The notes: a model not told the origin generated them from the sequence alone. A DNA stretch of 18,900 nt from Bacteroidales bacterium (GCA_020860885.1 JAJBTS010000196.1:1-18900); one strand, 5' to 3'; counted from the first letter of the stretch, positions 6,679-16,326 are shown. Translations and numbers: made by a program.

Positions 6679-7637
6679 AAAAAATCCTGATTACCGGAGC
6701 CAGTGGCTTCATTGGTAGTTTTCTGGTCGAAGAAGCCCGCAGCAGAGAATGGCAAACATGGGCAGGAATACGTAGCACTAGCAGCAAAGAGTATTTGACC
6801 GATGCGGAGATTCGGTTTATAGACTTGAACTTTAGTGATAAAAAAATTCTTCAGGAACAGATAAGTCACCACGTTCTCCTGCATGGGAAATGGGATTACA
6901 TCATTCACAATGCCGGAGTAACCAAGTGTATCGATCCTTCTGACTTTGAAAGAGTCAACTATCTTTTCACCCGTCACTTGATTGAAGCTCTTATGGAAAC
7001 CGGAAATATCCCTGATAAATTTATACTGATGAGTAGTTTGAGCGCTCATCATCCGGATGCAGATACAGCTTACGGACGAAGTAAACTAAAAGCGGAACAG
7101 TTTCTTTCTGCACAACACGGTTTCCCATACATCATCCTTCAACCTACAGGAGTTTACGGACCTCGTGAGAAAGATTACTATATCATGCTTAAAACGATAT
7201 GTGCGGGTCTGGATGTAGCTGCAGGAATGGAAACTCAAAAACTCACCTTTATTTACGTAAAAGATCTGGTTCAGGCTGCTTTTCTGGCATTGGAAAGCTC
7301 TGTAAAAAATAAAAGTTATCCCGTATCCGACGGCAAAACTTATACGGATGAAGAGTACACCCATATCGCAAAAACAGCCTTGGGGAAAAAATATGTTCTT
7401 AAATTAAGGGTTCCTCTCCCTATGTTGAAAGCAGTATCCGTGGTAGCAGAAGATCTCTCCAAAATCAGTGGCAAAGCTTCGACCCTGAATCGGGATAAAT
7501 ATGAGATAATGAAGTTACGGGATTGGAGTTGCGATATACAAACCCTAAAACAGGATTTACATTTTAATCCTGAATATGATCTGAAAAAGGGGATGCAAGA
7601 GTGCGTACAATGGTACAAAGAAAACGGATGGCTATAG
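6675..7637 (+). CDS. NAD(P)-dependent epimerase/dehydratase (extended SDR)
   Basis: A 320-residue short-chain dehydrogenase/reductase of the extended type. The N-terminal Rossmann motif is TGASGFIG (7-14, with G8, G11 and G14); MSSLSAHH (119-126) supplies the catalytic serine region; and YGRSK (133-137) gives the Tyr and Lys of the active site. [16 protein letters not shown] (154-169) and the [17 protein letters not shown] segment are standard for sugar-nucleotide epimerases/dehydratases. The exact substrate cannot be read from the sequence; a nucleotide sugar or a related 3-beta-hydroxysteroid-like substrate are both possible. It overlaps tadA by four bases and its last six bases overlap the end of the convergent miaA gene. 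Confidence 0.85.
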   Translation: MKKILITGASGFIGSFLVEEARSREWQTWAGIRSTSSKEYLTDAEIRFIDLNFSDKKILQEQISHHVLLHGKWDYIIHNAGVTKCIDPSDFERVNYLFTRHLIEALMETGNIPDKFILMSSLSAHHPDADTAYGRSKLKAEQFLSAQHGFPYIILQPTGVYGPREKDYYIMLKTICAGLDVAAGMETQKLTFIYVKDLVQAAFLALESSVKNKSYPVSDGKTYTDEEYTHIAKTALGKKYVLKLRVPLPMLKAVSVVAEDLSKISGKASTLNRDKYEIMKLRDWSCDIQTLKQDLHFNPEYDLKKGMQECVQWYKENGWL

Positions 7638-8528
7638 ATTAGATTTTATGAAACGGAATATTTTATTTTTCTCTTCCGGATGAAACCAGTGAATATCTTT
7701 ATCCCTCTTAAACCAGGTCATTTGTTTACGTGAATATATACGACTGTTCTGCTTAATTTTTTCCACTGCAAAATCCAAGGTCCACGTTCCATCGAAATAT
7801 TGAAAAAGCTCCTTATATCCTACAGTATTCAGAGAATTCAAAGACCGGTGAGGATAAAGTTTTTTTGCTTCGTTCAATAAACCATTCTCCATCATTTGAT
7901 CGACCCGATGATTGATCCGTTCATACAATTCTTCCCTCTCCCGTTTCAGTCCGATCTTAATAATTTTAAAAGGTCTTTCTTTAATTGTATTTGTTCTTAG
8001 AGAAGAATAGGGTTTTCCGGTCATCCGGCAAACTTCTAAGGCGTGAATAACCCTTTTATAGTTTTTCAGATCTACCTGATTGTAAAAAACAGGATCTAAC
8101 AATTTGAGCTGTTGCTGGATGGGCTCCAGTCCTTCTTTTTCATAGAGATCAAAAATTTCTTTACGTAAAACAGCATCAATGGTAGGGATTTCATCAATTC
8201 CTTTGCAGACAGCATCAATATACATCATGGATCCTCCGGTCATCAAAATACTATCATGCTTCTGATGAAGTTCCTGAAGCAATTTAAGAACATCCTCTTC
8301 GTATTGGCTGGCGCTATAATAATCTTCTATATTAAGAGTACCTATAAAATAATGTTGAACCAGACTTAATTCTTCAGCAGTAGGCGCAGCAGTACCAATA
8401 ACCAGATCTTTATAAATTTGCCGTGAATCGGAGGATATAATGGGAGAATTGAATTTATGAGCGATTTGAATACTCAGTTCGGTTTTACCTACCCCCGTAG
8501 GGCCTAGTAGTACTATGAGAGAAGACAT
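7632..8528 (-). CDS. miaA: tRNA dimethylallyltransferase MiaA
   Basis: A 298-residue enzyme that transfers a dimethylallyl group to N6 of A37 in tRNAs reading UNN codons, the first step to (methylthio)isopentenyl-adenosine. It has the P-loop GPTGVGKT (9-16), the substrate-binding [10 protein letters not shown] segment (32-41), [25 protein letters not shown] (97-115), and the C-terminal [14 protein letters not shown] and [15 protein letters not shown] motifs, which are diagnostic for MiaA. Its leader is formed by an AACAGT-rich repeat with an inverted arm pair (8529-8603) that closely resembles the leader of pyrF. It is the last gene of the minus-strand block and overlaps the end of the convergent epimerase gene by six bases. 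Confidence 0.96.
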   Translation of the reverse strand: MSSLIVLLGPTGVGKTELSIQIAHKFNSPIISSDSRQIYKDLVIGTAAPTAEELSLVQHYFIGTLNIEDYYSASQYEEDVLKLLQELHQKHDSILMTGGSMMYIDAVCKGIDEIPTIDAVLRKEIFDLYEKEGLEPIQQQLKLLDPVFYNQVDLKNYKRVIHALEVCRMTGKPYSSLRTNTIKERPFKIIKIGLKREREELYERINHRVDQMMENGLLNEAKKLYPHRSLNSLNTVGYKELFQYFDGTWTLDFAVEKIKQNSRIYSRKQMTWFKRDKDIHWFHPEEKNKIFRFIKSNL

Positions 8529-8608
8529 TTCAGTTAACAGTTAGCTTAGTTAGTTACCAATGAACAGTAAACAGTTCTTACACACGGTTTACTGTTCACT
8601 GGTCATAG
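8529..8608. repeat. AACAGT-rich inverted repeat upstream of miaA
   Basis: Arms ACCAATGAACAGTAAAC (8556-8572) and GTTTACTGTTCACTGGT (8587-8603) are complementary except for one pair, with a 14-base loop. The part next to miaA, TTTCAGTTAACAGTTA (8528-8543), is identical to 14579-14594 upstream of pyrF. No T-run follows the stem on either strand, so it is not a textbook terminator; it resembles a dispersed intergenic repeat. Confidence 0.7.
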
Positions 8609-8609
8609 T

Positions 8610-9164
8610 TTAATAGTTATCAAAGGGATTTCCTTCATTTAAGTCTCCGAAAGCTTCTTCGTCGTACTCATCCAGATTGAAATCCTCATTCATAAAGTCG
8701 TCATCCATCATTTCTGTAGTTGATGGAATAGGAACAGTAAGATCCAGTTCTTCTGTTAAAGATATTTGAAGCGGTGGATTGCCTACTGATTTCACTACCT
8801 CGGCTTTGTTCAAATCCTGCCCAGTAATGATTTCCTTTAATTCCATAAAGAAACAACGTTCGGTCAATGGTTCAAAAACATAAATCAGTTTCTGTTTCTC
8901 TTCATCAATCAGTTCGCTTAACCGGGCAGAATCCATAACGAAGATATCTTCTTCCGAACTTGATTCCATATCGATCAAAGTGATTTCGGTTTTTTTAACC
9001 CAGTCATCGTCACAAATAAAGAAAGATGTAATCTGATCTTTTGTATATCCTACAGAATCCAATATACTTTCATGCAACTCAAAAAATGTTGCTTCTGAAT
9101 CAATTTTAATATCTCTCCTAAAATCCTCTACTTCGTCAGAAACCAAAATAAATCTGTAAATCAT
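8610..9164 (-). CDS. pRiA4b ORF-3-like domain protein with acidic tail
   Basis: A 184-residue protein whose N-terminal region (about 1-135) fits the plasmid pRiA4b ORF-3-like family: MIYRFILVSDEVEDFRRDIKI, then ATFFELHESILDSVGY (25-40), SFFICDDDWVKKTEI, and a late VGNPPLQ motif. The last 34 residues (about 151-184) are strikingly acidic, with many Asp/Glu and a few aromatic residues, and are probably disordered. Despite the family name nothing nearby suggests a plasmid or mobile element; chromosomal members are common. No function is established. It lies in the minus-strand block between lpxA (70-base gap) and miaA, separated from miaA by the AACAGT repeat. The family call is moderately confident; the role is unknown. 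Confidence 0.75.
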   Translation of the reverse strand: MIYRFILVSDEVEDFRRDIKIDSEATFFELHESILDSVGYTKDQITSFFICDDDWVKKTEITLIDMESSSEEDIFVMDSARLSELIDEEKQKLIYVFEPLTERCFFMELKEIITGQDLNKAEVVKSVGNPPLQISLTEELDLTVPIPSTTEMMDDDFMNEDFNLDEYDEEAFGDLNEGNPFDNY

Positions 9165-9185
9165 ACTTCTATAAAATTAAGAAAT

Positions 9186-9231
9186 AAGAATTAAAGTGAA
9201 TAATCGATAGTTGTCTTTCCCTTTAATTCTT
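9186..9231 (-). terminator. AT-rich inverted repeat after lpxA
   Basis: AAGAATTAAAG (9186-9196) and CTTTAATTCTT (9221-9231) are perfect reverse complements within the gap after the lpxA stop. The stem lacks G and C strength, so it may weaken read-through rather than end transcription. It may also be chance in AT-rich DNA. Confidence 0.3.
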
Positions 9232-9234
9232 TAA

Positions 9235-10038
9235 TTATTCCAAGTACCCTCTTAATATACCTCTTTGCGAGTTTGTTATAAAATGAACTATTTCCTTTTT
9301 CTCCACCCCTTCCGGGATATGCAATTCTATATGTTTCACTGCTGTAGAGTTATTCATACCCGACTGATAAATCAGCCTGTACATCTCCTGAATACATCCT
9401 ATTTGTTCATTTGTGAATCCACGTCTTCTCAAACCCACTATATTAACACCTGAATAAGTGATAGGTTCACGCCCGGCCATTATGTAAGGAGGAACATCTT
9501 TTCCCAGTTTGGAACCACCCTGTACCATAACATGTTTACCAACTTTCGTAAATTGGTGCACAAGTGTGCCTCCACTCAAAATAGCATAATCATCTACTTC
9601 TACTTCTCCGGCCAACTGAACAGCATTTCCTATGATTACATGATCTTTCAAAATGCAATCATGGGCAATATGAGAATAAGCCATTAATAAACAATTACTT
9701 CCTACTACCGTTTTTCCTTTTGCAACCGTACCTCTATTAACAGTCACACATTCACGGATAGTAGTATTATCTCCAATTTCGCATGTTGTAGCTTCTCCTT
9801 TGAATTTCAGGTCCTGAGGGATACCAGAAATCACAGCGCCCGGAAATATCTGGCAATCCTTTCCAATACGTGCGCCTTCCAAAATTACAGCATTCGGATA
9901 AATATATGTATTATCTCCGATCACTACGTTTTTATCTATTGTAACAAAAGGACTAATAGTGACATTTTTGCCAATTATTGCGTCCGGGTGTACAGATGAC
10001 ATTTTATATTTCATACTGTTCTTGGGGAGTGTAATCAT
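9235..10038 (-). CDS. lpxA: Acyl-ACP--UDP-N-acetylglucosamine O-acyltransferase LpxA
   Basis: LpxA performs the first step of lipid A synthesis, moving a 3-hydroxyacyl chain from acyl carrier protein to the 3-OH of UDP-GlcNAc in the cytoplasm. This 267-residue form has a left-handed beta-helix of hexapeptide repeats (about 16-190) and the catalytic AYSHIAHDC segment (H126). The GIPQDLKFKGE, IRECVTVNRGT and VNIVGLRRRGF motifs distinguish it from LpxD and from generic acetyltransferases. The C-terminal helical domain follows. A second in-frame ATG at 10014 (M9) would give 259 residues and place the VHP motif at the usual distance from the N-terminus, so the true start may be there. It follows lpxC/fabZ by 12 bases with the longer start and belongs to the same operon. 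Confidence 0.96.
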   Translation of the reverse strand: MITLPKNSMKYKMSSVHPDAIIGKNVTISPFVTIDKNVVIGDNTYIYPNAVILEGARIGKDCQIFPGAVISGIPQDLKFKGEATTCEIGDNTTIRECVTVNRGTVAKGKTVVGSNCLLMAYSHIAHDCILKDHVIIGNAVQLAGEVEVDDYAILSGGTLVHQFTKVGKHVMVQGGSKLGKDVPPYIMAGREPITYSGVNIVGLRRRGFTNEQIGCIQEMYRLIYQSGMNNSTAVKHIELHIPEGVEKKEIVHFITNSQRGILRGYLE

Positions 10039-10050
10039 TCTTGTAAATAG

Positions 10051-11439
10051 TTATTTGTTCTTTATTATCTGTGCCATAAATTCAGCTTCACAAACCAATT
10101 TTTCTCCTACAAAGCAATATCCTTTCATATTGGCAATACCTCGCCGGATATCGGATATAAATTCCAACCGGAACTTTAAAGTATCGCCAGGAACCACCTT
10201 TTGTCTGAATTTTACAGCATCAATTTTCATAAAATAAGTAGAAAAACGTTGCGGTTCATCCACCTGGTTCAAAACCAGAAGTCCTCCGATCTGAGCCATT
10301 GATTCGACCAGTAATACTCCCGGCATTACAGGCTCTTCAGGAAAATGTCCTTGGAAAAAAGGCTCGTTGACAGAAACATTTTTTACTCCTACGATATATT
10401 TCGATCCAACTTCAATAATCTTATCCACTAATAAGAAAGGGTAGCGATGGGGGAGCAGCTCCTTAATCCTATTAATATCCATCACAGGAGGGATATTAGG
10501 ATCATAAACCGGAGCTTGTACCTCATTGAGTTTGATATCCTTCCTTATTAAACGTGCTAACTTATTGTTTATTTTATGACCCGGGCAGGTTGCTATTACC
10601 CGTCCGCGGATTGGTTTTCCCGTAAGAGCAAGATCTCCAATAATATCCAGTAATTTATGTCTCGCCGGTTCATTTGGGAAAACCAACGGAACATTCATGA
10701 TATAGCCTAATTGAGTTGCATCTTTGTGATCGACATTCATTTTATCGGCCAGATGATCAAAACGTTCCTGGCTGATCTGTCTTTCATAAATTACTATAGC
10801 ATTATCCAGGTCTCCTCCTTTAATCAGGTTATTTGCCAAAAGAGGTTCAATTTCACGGACAAACACAAAAGTACGGCTCGAAGCAATATCTTTTTTGAAA
10901 TCTTCTATCTTTTCCAATGTAGCAAACTGACTGTCTAAGATGGCAGAATCAAAAGCAATTAGAGTATTGACCACAAACTGATCATCAGGAAGCACCACTA
11001 TAGAAGAACCTGTTTCTTCGTCTTTTACTTCAATCTTATTTTTGATAATATAATAATCGCGATCGGTCTGTTGCTCCATTAAACCTACCCGTTCTATTTC
11101 ATTTACATATTGCATAGAACTTCCATCCAGAATAGGAAATTCCGGAGCATCTACTTCAATCAGGCAGTTATCTATCTGCATTCCATACAAAGCAGCCATG
11201 GCATGTTCGATGGTACTGATTTGTACACCATTTTTCGCAATAACAGTTCCTCGTTGTGTTTGTATTACATTTTCTGCCAAAGCATCAATAACCGGTTGCT
11301 CAGGAAGATCGATTCTTTTAATCTTATATCCGTGATTATCAGGTGCCGGGAGAAAATTAATATTAATTTTCAATCCGGTATGCAACCCTTTGCCTTGTAG
11401 AGAAAAACTTTCTTTCAGAGTATGCTGTTTATTTGTCAT
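10051..11439 (-). CDS. lpxC/fabZ: Bifunctional LpxC deacetylase / FabZ dehydratase
   Basis: A 462-residue fusion. Residues 1 to about 305 are LpxC, the zinc-dependent UDP-3-O-acyl-GlcNAc deacetylase and committed step of lipid A synthesis. Visible are the [10 protein letters not shown] motif (general base E78, zinc ligand H79), [11 protein letters not shown] (H261 and D265) and PGHKIN (H288). From about 318 onward is FabZ, the 3-hydroxyacyl-ACP dehydratase of fatty acid elongation, with [26 protein letters not shown] (catalytic H365) and LLVESMAQ (E379). The fusion is known from Bacteroidota and joins the two pathways that compete for 3-hydroxyacyl-ACP. Its start overlaps the end of lpxD by 11 bases. 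All key residues of both halves are intact. Confidence 0.97.
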   Translation of the reverse strand: MTNKQHTLKESFSLQGKGLHTGLKININFLPAPDNHGYKIKRIDLPEQPVIDALAENVIQTQRGTVIAKNGVQISTIEHAMAALYGMQIDNCLIEVDAPEFPILDGSSMQYVNEIERVGLMEQQTDRDYYIIKNKIEVKDEETGSSIVVLPDDQFVVNTLIAFDSAILDSQFATLEKIEDFKKDIASSRTFVFVREIEPLLANNLIKGGDLDNAIVIYERQISQERFDHLADKMNVDHKDATQLGYIMNVPLVFPNEPARHKLLDIIGDLALTGKPIRGRVIATCPGHKINNKLARLIRKDIKLNEVQAPVYDPNIPPVMDINRIKELLPHRYPFLLVDKIIEVGSKYIVGVKNVSVNEPFFQGHFPEEPVMPGVLLVESMAQIGGLLVLNQVDEPQRFSTYFMKIDAVKFRQKVVPGDTLKFRLEFISDIRRGIANMKGYCFVGEKLVCEAEFMAQIIKNK

Positions 11440-12490
11440 TTGTTTGTTGTATTTCTTTCTTTAATGATTCTACTTCTTTTTGGAGTTGACCTAATTGTCT
11501 GTATAAATCAGGTAGTTTTGGAAAAATAATACTGGAGCGGAAAAAGTTTTTTACATCGATAGCCGGACTTCCTATAATACTTCTTCCAGCTTCGATATTA
11601 CTAATAATTCCCGCCTGAGCTCCAATACTTACGCCGTCTCCAATTTTTATGTGTCCGCCTAATCCGGCCTGACCTCCCATTATACAGTTCTTCCCGATTT
11701 TCGTTGAACCGGAAATACCGACCTGAGCCGCCATTGCTGTGTTCTCTCCAACTTCCACATTATGAGCTATCTGAATTAAATTATCCAGTTTAACACCTTT
11801 CCGGATGATCGTGGAATCCATTACTGCGCGATCTATTGTTGTATTGGCTCCGATCTCCACATCATCTTCGAGAACAACATTTCCTAACTGAGGTATTTTT
11901 TTGTATTCTTCATTTTCTTTTGCAAAGCCAAAACCATCGGATCCGATCACTGCTCCGGAATGTATAATACAATTTTTACCAATCCGGCAACCGTCGTATA
12001 TATTTACTCCGGCATAAATAATTGTATTATCTCCAATGCTTACATTGTCACCAATGTATGAATTGGGATATATGGCTACGTTTTCACCCAGTTGTACATT
12101 TTCACCGATAAAAACAAAGGCTCCTATATATATGTCCTGTTGAGGAACAAGAGCTGTAGGACTTATAAAAGACATGGAATGAATCCCCTGTTTCTTATTT
12201 CTTGCCTGATCCACCAGATTCATCAGTTGAGCCAGAGCCGCATAGGCATCCGGAACCCGAATCAATGTTAATGTATCGGGAATTTTCTTTTCCAGAATAA
12301 AATTATCATTAATCAAAGCCAGACTTGCATTCGTTTGATACAGGAAAGAGGAATATTTCGGATTTGCCAGAAAAGTAAGAGTTCCCGGCTTACCCTCTTC
12401 TATCTTAGAAAAATTATTTACTTTTACTTCCGGGTTTCCTTCAATTTTACCTTTGAGGATACTTGCTATCTGTTGAGCGCTAAACTCCAT
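11429..12490 (-). CDS. lpxD: UDP-3-O-acylglucosamine N-acyltransferase LpxD
   Basis: LpxD adds the second 3-hydroxyacyl chain, onto the 2-amino group freed by LpxC. The 353-residue protein has an N-terminal uridine-binding domain (about 1-100, including [11 protein letters not shown]), a long hexapeptide-repeat beta-helix (about 108-310) with catalytic H243 in [12 protein letters not shown], the [14 protein letters not shown] motif (177-190) and a C-terminal coiled-coil helix (about 328-350). It precedes lpxC/fabZ with an 11-base overlap, and the upstream HD hydrolase gene ends 41 bases before it, so the genes look cotranscribed. No convincing promoter is visible in that 41-base gap. Confidence 0.97.
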   Translation of the reverse strand: MEFSAQQIASILKGKIEGNPEVKVNNFSKIEEGKPGTLTFLANPKYSSFLYQTNASLALINDNFILEKKIPDTLTLIRVPDAYAALAQLMNLVDQARNKKQGIHSMSFISPTALVPQQDIYIGAFVFIGENVQLGENVAIYPNSYIGDNVSIGDNTIIYAGVNIYDGCRIGKNCIIHSGAVIGSDGFGFAKENEEYKKIPQLGNVVLEDDVEIGANTTIDRAVMDSTIIRKGVKLDNLIQIAHNVEVGENTAMAAQVGISGSTKIGKNCIMGGQAGLGGHIKIGDGVSIGAQAGIISNIEAGRSIIGSPAIDVKNFFRSSIIFPKLPDLYRQLGQLQKEVESLKKEIQQTNDK

Positions 12491-12531
12491 AGCTGTTTTA
12501 TTTTAATTAATTAAAGAACAAAGAACGGAAA

Positions 12532-13761
12532 TTATTTTGAATCTCGCAAAAAACAAAAGTAATACTTCCTTACTTTCTTGGCAAGCAATTGTATATTTAA
12601 CATGTCGGATGCCTCTGCGATATCTTTTATAGTTCCGTCTTTATATAAAATATCTATGCTATCATCGGCTTCACTATACATATTGGTAGAAACTTCATCC
12701 GACGATATCAAATAAGATGCTTCTTCTGCTGAAATATTATATTTTATAGAAAATTCTTCTTTTTTCTGATTTAGATACTCACGATCAAAAGCCTTTGATT
12801 CTATTTCTATTTTAAATAAATTTCTGTTCAACAAACTTTTACTGAGAATAGACAACACTTTATCCGAATGATTCGACCATGCTTTCAAAGCGGACCAGAT
12901 ATCACTGTCGTCCAGATCCGTAAAAGACTCCAAAGCTTGCGGATCGTTGTATAGAGCATGCTTATCGATCGGATGATATAAAAAATAGAAAAGGGCCGGA
13001 GATGCAAATAGTTCCTTTCCCTGCAAAGCCAGTTGCTGAGCTCTTTTTAAGATATTTACCAGCATCTTCTCGGCCGCTAAAGCTGTTTTATGTAAATACA
13101 CCTGCCAATACATCAGACGGCGGGCCATCAGGAAATTTTCTATAGAATAAATTCCTTTGGCTTCCACCACTAGCTTCCCATCCTTAAGATTCAACATTTT
13201 AATGATACGGGCAGATCCTATGTTTCCTTCGTGTACGCCTGTAAAAAAGCTATCCCGCCTGAGATAATCGAGGCGGTCAACATCCAGTTGCCCGCTAACC
13301 AATTGATGAAGGAATTTCTTGGGATATTCATCTTTAAATATAGAAATGGCAAGCTCCAGCTTACCATTCATTTCTTTATTTATTCTATTCATCAGAAGAA
13401 GAGAGATCTCTTCGTGAGAAATATTCTTTACCAGAGTATCTTCCAGAACATGAGAAAAAGGTCCATGTCCTAAATCATGCAGCAAAATACATGCAAGCGC
13501 CCCTTGCGCTTCTTCGAATGTAATCTCATGCCCTTTTGATCTTAACTGGGAAATAGCTTCACCCATCAGGAACATAGATCCTAACGAATGAGCCATACGC
13601 GTATGCTGTGCACCCGGATAAACAAGGTGGGTCAGACCCAATTGCCTGATACGGGTTAATCGTTGAAAATAGGGATGTTGTATAATCGAATAAATGAATT
13701 CATCCTTTATATTGATGAACCCAAATACAGGATCATTAATTATTTTTCGTTTGTTATCCAT
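12532..13761 (-). CDS. HD-domain phosphohydrolase
   Basis: A 409-residue metal-dependent phosphohydrolase of the HD superfamily, related in pattern to dGTPase/SAMHD1-type proteins. The metal and active-site residues are present: [10 protein letters not shown] (H53, R55, H58), [13 protein letters not shown] (H95, D96, H99) and [11 protein letters not shown] (161-171) with the distal aspartate. The N-terminal [10 protein letters not shown] and [12 protein letters not shown] motifs are typical of this subgroup. The C-terminal third has no obvious second domain. The substrate is not determined; deoxynucleotides are the natural guess. It overlaps the end of pyrF by 22 bases and precedes lpxD, so it is embedded in the pyrimidine/lipid A run. 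No signal peptide is present, so it should be cytoplasmic. Confidence 0.88.
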   Translation of the reverse strand: MDNKRKIINDPVFGFINIKDEFIYSIIQHPYFQRLTRIRQLGLTHLVYPGAQHTRMAHSLGSMFLMGEAISQLRSKGHEITFEEAQGALACILLHDLGHGPFSHVLEDTLVKNISHEEISLLLMNRINKEMNGKLELAISIFKDEYPKKFLHQLVSGQLDVDRLDYLRRDSFFTGVHEGNIGSARIIKMLNLKDGKLVVEAKGIYSIENFLMARRLMYWQVYLHKTALAAEKMLVNILKRAQQLALQGKELFASPALFYFLYHPIDKHALYNDPQALESFTDLDDSDIWSALKAWSNHSDKVLSILSKSLLNRNLFKIEIESKAFDREYLNQKKEEFSIKYNISAEEASYLISSDEVSTNMYSEADDSIDILYKDGTIKDIAEASDMLNIQLLAKKVRKYYFCFLRDSK

Positions 13762-14573
13762 TTCAGATACCCTGACATTTCTTCCTGTACTTTTTTTGCT
13801 TCCCGTGCGGCAGCTTCAGCAAAATTTTCCGAACTGTCTGCATAGATAATCTGGCGGGAAGAATTAACCAACAGGCCGCATTGCTTATTCATTCCATATT
13901 TTGCTACTTCTTCCAGACTACCTCCCTGGGCCCCTACCCCTGGAACCAACAGGAAATGATCCGGTGCATATTTACGGATATCTTCGAACATTTTCCCTTG
14001 TGTAGCTCCTACTACATACATCATGTGTTCATCCGTTGCCCACTCCTGAGATTTTTTAAGAACTTTTTCGAAAAGTCTTTCTCCCTTTGCATCTTCCATG
14101 AGCTGAAAATCCAGTGAACCTTTATTAGAAGTCAGGGCTAAGAGTATTACCCACTTATTGGGATATAATAAAAATGGCTTGACGCTGTCTTCTCCCATGT
14201 ATGGCGCTACAGTCACCGCGTCGTAATCGGCATAATCAAAAATAGCGCGGGCATACATTTCAGAAGTATTTCCTATGTCTCCTCTTTTTGCATCAGCAAT
14301 TATAAACTGATCCGGATAATGTTCGCGGATATAAGCGACTGTTTTTTCCAGTGTAATCTGCCCCACAGCTCCCAGACTTTCATAAAAAGCTAAATTGGGT
14401 TTATAAGCGACACAATACGATTGTGTTGCATCGATTATTGCTTTATTGAAAGAAAAAACAGCGTCTTCTTTGCCCTTAAGGCAAGAAGGAAGCTTTTTTA
14501 TATCTGAATCCAATCCTACACACAGGAAAGATTGTTTCCTCAGGATGTTGTTAAATAATTCTTGTCTCGTCAT
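13740..14573 (-). CDS. pyrF: Orotidine 5'-phosphate decarboxylase PyrF
   Basis: PyrF catalyses the last step of UMP synthesis, decarboxylating OMP. The 277-residue size and motifs place it in the longer subfamily, often called type 2: [14 protein letters not shown] (16-29), [19 protein letters not shown], the catalytic [17 protein letters not shown] segment (92-108, with D94, K96 and D99), [14 protein letters not shown], and [12 protein letters not shown]. All key residues are intact. Its leader is an AACAGT-rich repeat (14579-14657) like that in front of miaA. It follows prfA on the same strand with a 90-base gap, and its last 22 bases overlap the HD hydrolase gene. Confidence 0.96.
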   Translation of the reverse strand: MTRQELFNNILRKQSFLCVGLDSDIKKLPSCLKGKEDAVFSFNKAIIDATQSYCVAYKPNLAFYESLGAVGQITLEKTVAYIREHYPDQFIIADAKRGDIGNTSEMYARAIFDYADYDAVTVAPYMGEDSVKPFLLYPNKWVILLALTSNKGSLDFQLMEDAKGERLFEKVLKKSQEWATDEHMMYVVGATQGKMFEDIRKYAPDHFLLVPGVGAQGGSLEEVAKYGMNKQCGLLVNSSRQIIYADSSENFAEAAAREAKKVQEEMSGYLKWITNEK

Positions 14574-14663
14574 ATATTTTTCAGTTAACAGTTAACAGCA
14601 ACCAGTAAGCAGCTTTCTTTCTATCCTTCAATAATTACTGCTAACTGTTTACTGTTAAATGAA
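14574..14663. repeat. AACAGT-rich inverted repeat between prfA and pyrF
   Basis: The arm starting at 14585 (TTAACAGTTAACAG) and the arm ending at 14657 (read as its complement, TTAACAGTAAACAG) pair along about 24 bases with roughly four mismatches. Part of it, AACCAGTAAGCAGCT (14600-14614), matches 3022-3036 in the birA-DUF4349 gap at 14 of 15 bases, and 14579-14594 is identical to 8528-8543. No T-run follows the stem. Confidence 0.7.
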
Positions 14664-15749
14664 TTATAGTTCGCTTTCTTTTAATCTCTCTGCATTCTCT
14701 GCCACAATCAATTGATCGATGACGCCCTGAATATCTCCTCCAACAAAAGCCGGAAGATTATAAATAGTATAATTGATGCGATGATCGGTAACGCGTCCTT
14801 GCGGATAATTATAAGTTCTGATTTTTGCAGAACGATCCCCGGTAGAAACCATGGTTTTCCTTTTAGAAGCAATTTCATCCAAATATTTCTGATATTCCAT
14901 ATTATAGATGCGGGAACGTAATTCAACCATAGCTTTTGCTTTATTTTTCAGTTGAGACCGCTCGTCCTGACTCTGTACCGTAATTCCTGTAGGGATATGC
15001 ACCAAACGGATCGCTGAATAAGTGGTATTAACAGATTGACCTCCTGCTCCTGAAGAACAAAAAGTATCGACACGTATATCCGATTCCTTTATTTCCACAT
15101 CAAATTCATCTGCTTCAGGAAGTACAGCCACTGTTGCGGCAGAAGTATGCACCCGCCCCTGAGTTTCCGTAACCGGTATCCTTTGCACCCGGTGAACCCC
15201 TGATTCGTATTTAAGAATACCGTAAACATTTTCACCGGTTACGGTAAAAATAATCTCTTTAAATCCACCGATGGTACCTTCGCTAAAACTGGTAACTACC
15301 ACTTTCCAACCTTTGGATTCACAGTACTTGGAATACATCTTGAAAAGGTCTCCTGCAAAAATAGCGGCTTCATCTCCTCCGGTACCTCCCCGTATTTCAA
15401 CAATAGCATTTTTACTGTCTTGCGGATCAGCAGGAACCAACAACAATTTAATCTCTTCTTCCAGCACTGGAAGCTGTTGGGAACATTCATCAAGCTCTTC
15501 TTTGGCTATTTCCCGTAGTTCCGGATCCGATTCAGCATCCAGAATTGTTTTAGCCTCCTCGATAGTCGTAAGCACCTGTTTGTATTTGTTACGGGCTACA
15601 GTTATTTTTTCAAGATCTCTATATTCTTTATTTAACTTGACAAAACGTTTCATATCTGCTATGACAGCAGGGTCGGTAATCAGTTTACCAATTTCTTCAA
15701 AACGAATGACTAGTATATCTAATTTCTCTAAAAGAGAGGAATGACTCAT
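14664..15749 (-). CDS. prfA: Peptide chain release factor 1
   Basis: RF1 recognises UAA and UAG in the ribosomal A site and triggers release of the finished protein. The 361-residue protein has the N-terminal helical domain (about 1-100), GGTGGDEAAIFAGDLF (121-136), the stop-codon reading motif PVT (192-194 in IPVTETQGRVHTS), and the catalytic GGQ (236-238 in SSGAGGQSVNTTYSAIRL). PVT rather than SPF at the reading site marks it as RF1, not RF2. A good promoter lies upstream (15770-15800). It heads the minus-strand block that continues into pyrF and the lipid A genes. The glutamine of GGQ is intact, the site that PrmC methylates in known systems. Confidence 0.97.
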   Translation of the reverse strand: MSHSSLLEKLDILVIRFEEIGKLITDPAVIADMKRFVKLNKEYRDLEKITVARNKYKQVLTTIEEAKTILDAESDPELREIAKEELDECSQQLPVLEEEIKLLLVPADPQDSKNAIVEIRGGTGGDEAAIFAGDLFKMYSKYCESKGWKVVVTSFSEGTIGGFKEIIFTVTGENVYGILKYESGVHRVQRIPVTETQGRVHTSAATVAVLPEADEFDVEIKESDIRVDTFCSSGAGGQSVNTTYSAIRLVHIPTGITVQSQDERSQLKNKAKAMVELRSRIYNMEYQKYLDEIASKRKTMVSTGDRSAKIRTYNYPQGRVTDHRINYTIYNLPAFVGGDIQGVIDQLIVAENAERLKESEL

Positions 15750-15769
15750 AGTTTGTTTATTTAGGACTA

Positions 15770-15800
15770 CAAAGGTAGAGAAAAAGTTTCATAGATTCAA
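15770..15800 (-). promoter_or_regulatory. Promoter for prfA and possibly the block downstream
   Basis: On the minus strand, TTG (15800-15798), a 20-base spacer and TACCTTTG (15777-15770) fit the Bacteroidota pattern. The prfA ATG follows about 20 bases later. No equally good promoter is seen before pyrF, the HD gene or lpxD, so this one may serve the whole run. Confidence 0.65.
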
Positions 15801-15832
15801 TTAGGCCGAATTCCCGTTGAATGATCACAATC

Positions 15833-16309
15833 TTACAAATTCTCTTCTCCAAAAGAAAGCGGCAGGATATCGTTAATTGTTTCAATAACAAATATTTCCT
15901 TTGTTCCGTAAAGATAAAGACTGAAAGGTTGTTTATATCTGTTCTGGACTTCCAACATTACCTGCCTGCAAGCTCCGCAAGGAGTTACCGGATCTTTAGT
16001 GAAATTCCCTTCTCTACATGCAGCAACAGCCACGGCCTGAACAGCTTCTTCCGGAAACCTGGAATTAGCATAAAACAAAGCTATACGTTCTGCACATAAT
16101 CCGGAAGGATAAGCTGCATTCTCCTGATTGCTTCCGGTTATTATTTCATTATTTACCAATTGCACGGAAGCTCCTACCTGAAAGTGAGAATAGGGAGAAT
16201 AAGACCTTAAAGCAGCCTCTTTTGCTGAATCTATTAAGATTTTTTCACTTAGATTTAACTCTTCGTAAATACAAACTCGTATCTTTGCAATTATATTTAA
16301 TTCTTTCAT
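15833..16309 (-). CDS. cdd: Cytidine deaminase
   Basis: A 158-residue zinc enzyme of the homotetrameric cytidine deaminase class, which hydrolyses cytidine and deoxycytidine to uridine forms in pyrimidine salvage. Visible are RSYSPYSHFQVGASV (35-49), the zinc and catalytic motif GLCAERIAL (C72 as ligand, E74 as proton shuttle) and TPCGACRQVMLE (C111 and C114). The N-terminal 20 residues (MKELNIIAKIRVCIYEELNL) resemble those of Bacteroidales relatives, which supports this start. The gene is divergent from the glucosaminidase gene with only 42 bases between the start codons, so their promoters must overlap each other or the coding regions. Confidence 0.94.
   Translation of the reverse strand: MKELNIIAKIRVCIYEELNLSEKILIDSAKEAALRSYSPYSHFQVGASVQLVNNEIITGSNQENAAYPSGLCAERIALFYANSRFPEEAVQAVAVAACREGNFTKDPVTPCGACRQVMLEVQNRYKQPFSLYLYGTKEIFVIETINDILPLSFGEENL
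16280..16287 (+). promoter_or_regulatory. Possible -7 element for the glucosaminidase gene, inside cdd
   Basis: TATCTTTG matches TAnnTTTG completely and is followed by C, 64 bases before the glucosaminidase ATG. It lies within the first codons of cdd on the other strand. No TTTG is seen about 20 bases upstream. Confidence 0.4.
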
Positions 16310-16326
16310 GGTCTTCTAAGTTAAGG

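Noticed and set aside
6570..7052. 160-codon open frame on the minus strand
   Set aside because: It is antisense to tadA and the epimerase gene and has no recognisable domain.
8556..8603. Rho-independent terminator before miaA
   Set aside because: The stem is good but no T-run follows on either strand, and the same repeat recurs before pyrF.
10051..11439. LpxC-FabZ fusion as a novelty
   Set aside because: The fusion is striking but already known from Bacteroidota, and both active sites are intact.
15271..15744. 157-codon open frame on the plus strand
   Set aside because: It lies wholly opposite prfA, is Ser-rich low-complexity in character, and has no recognisable domain.
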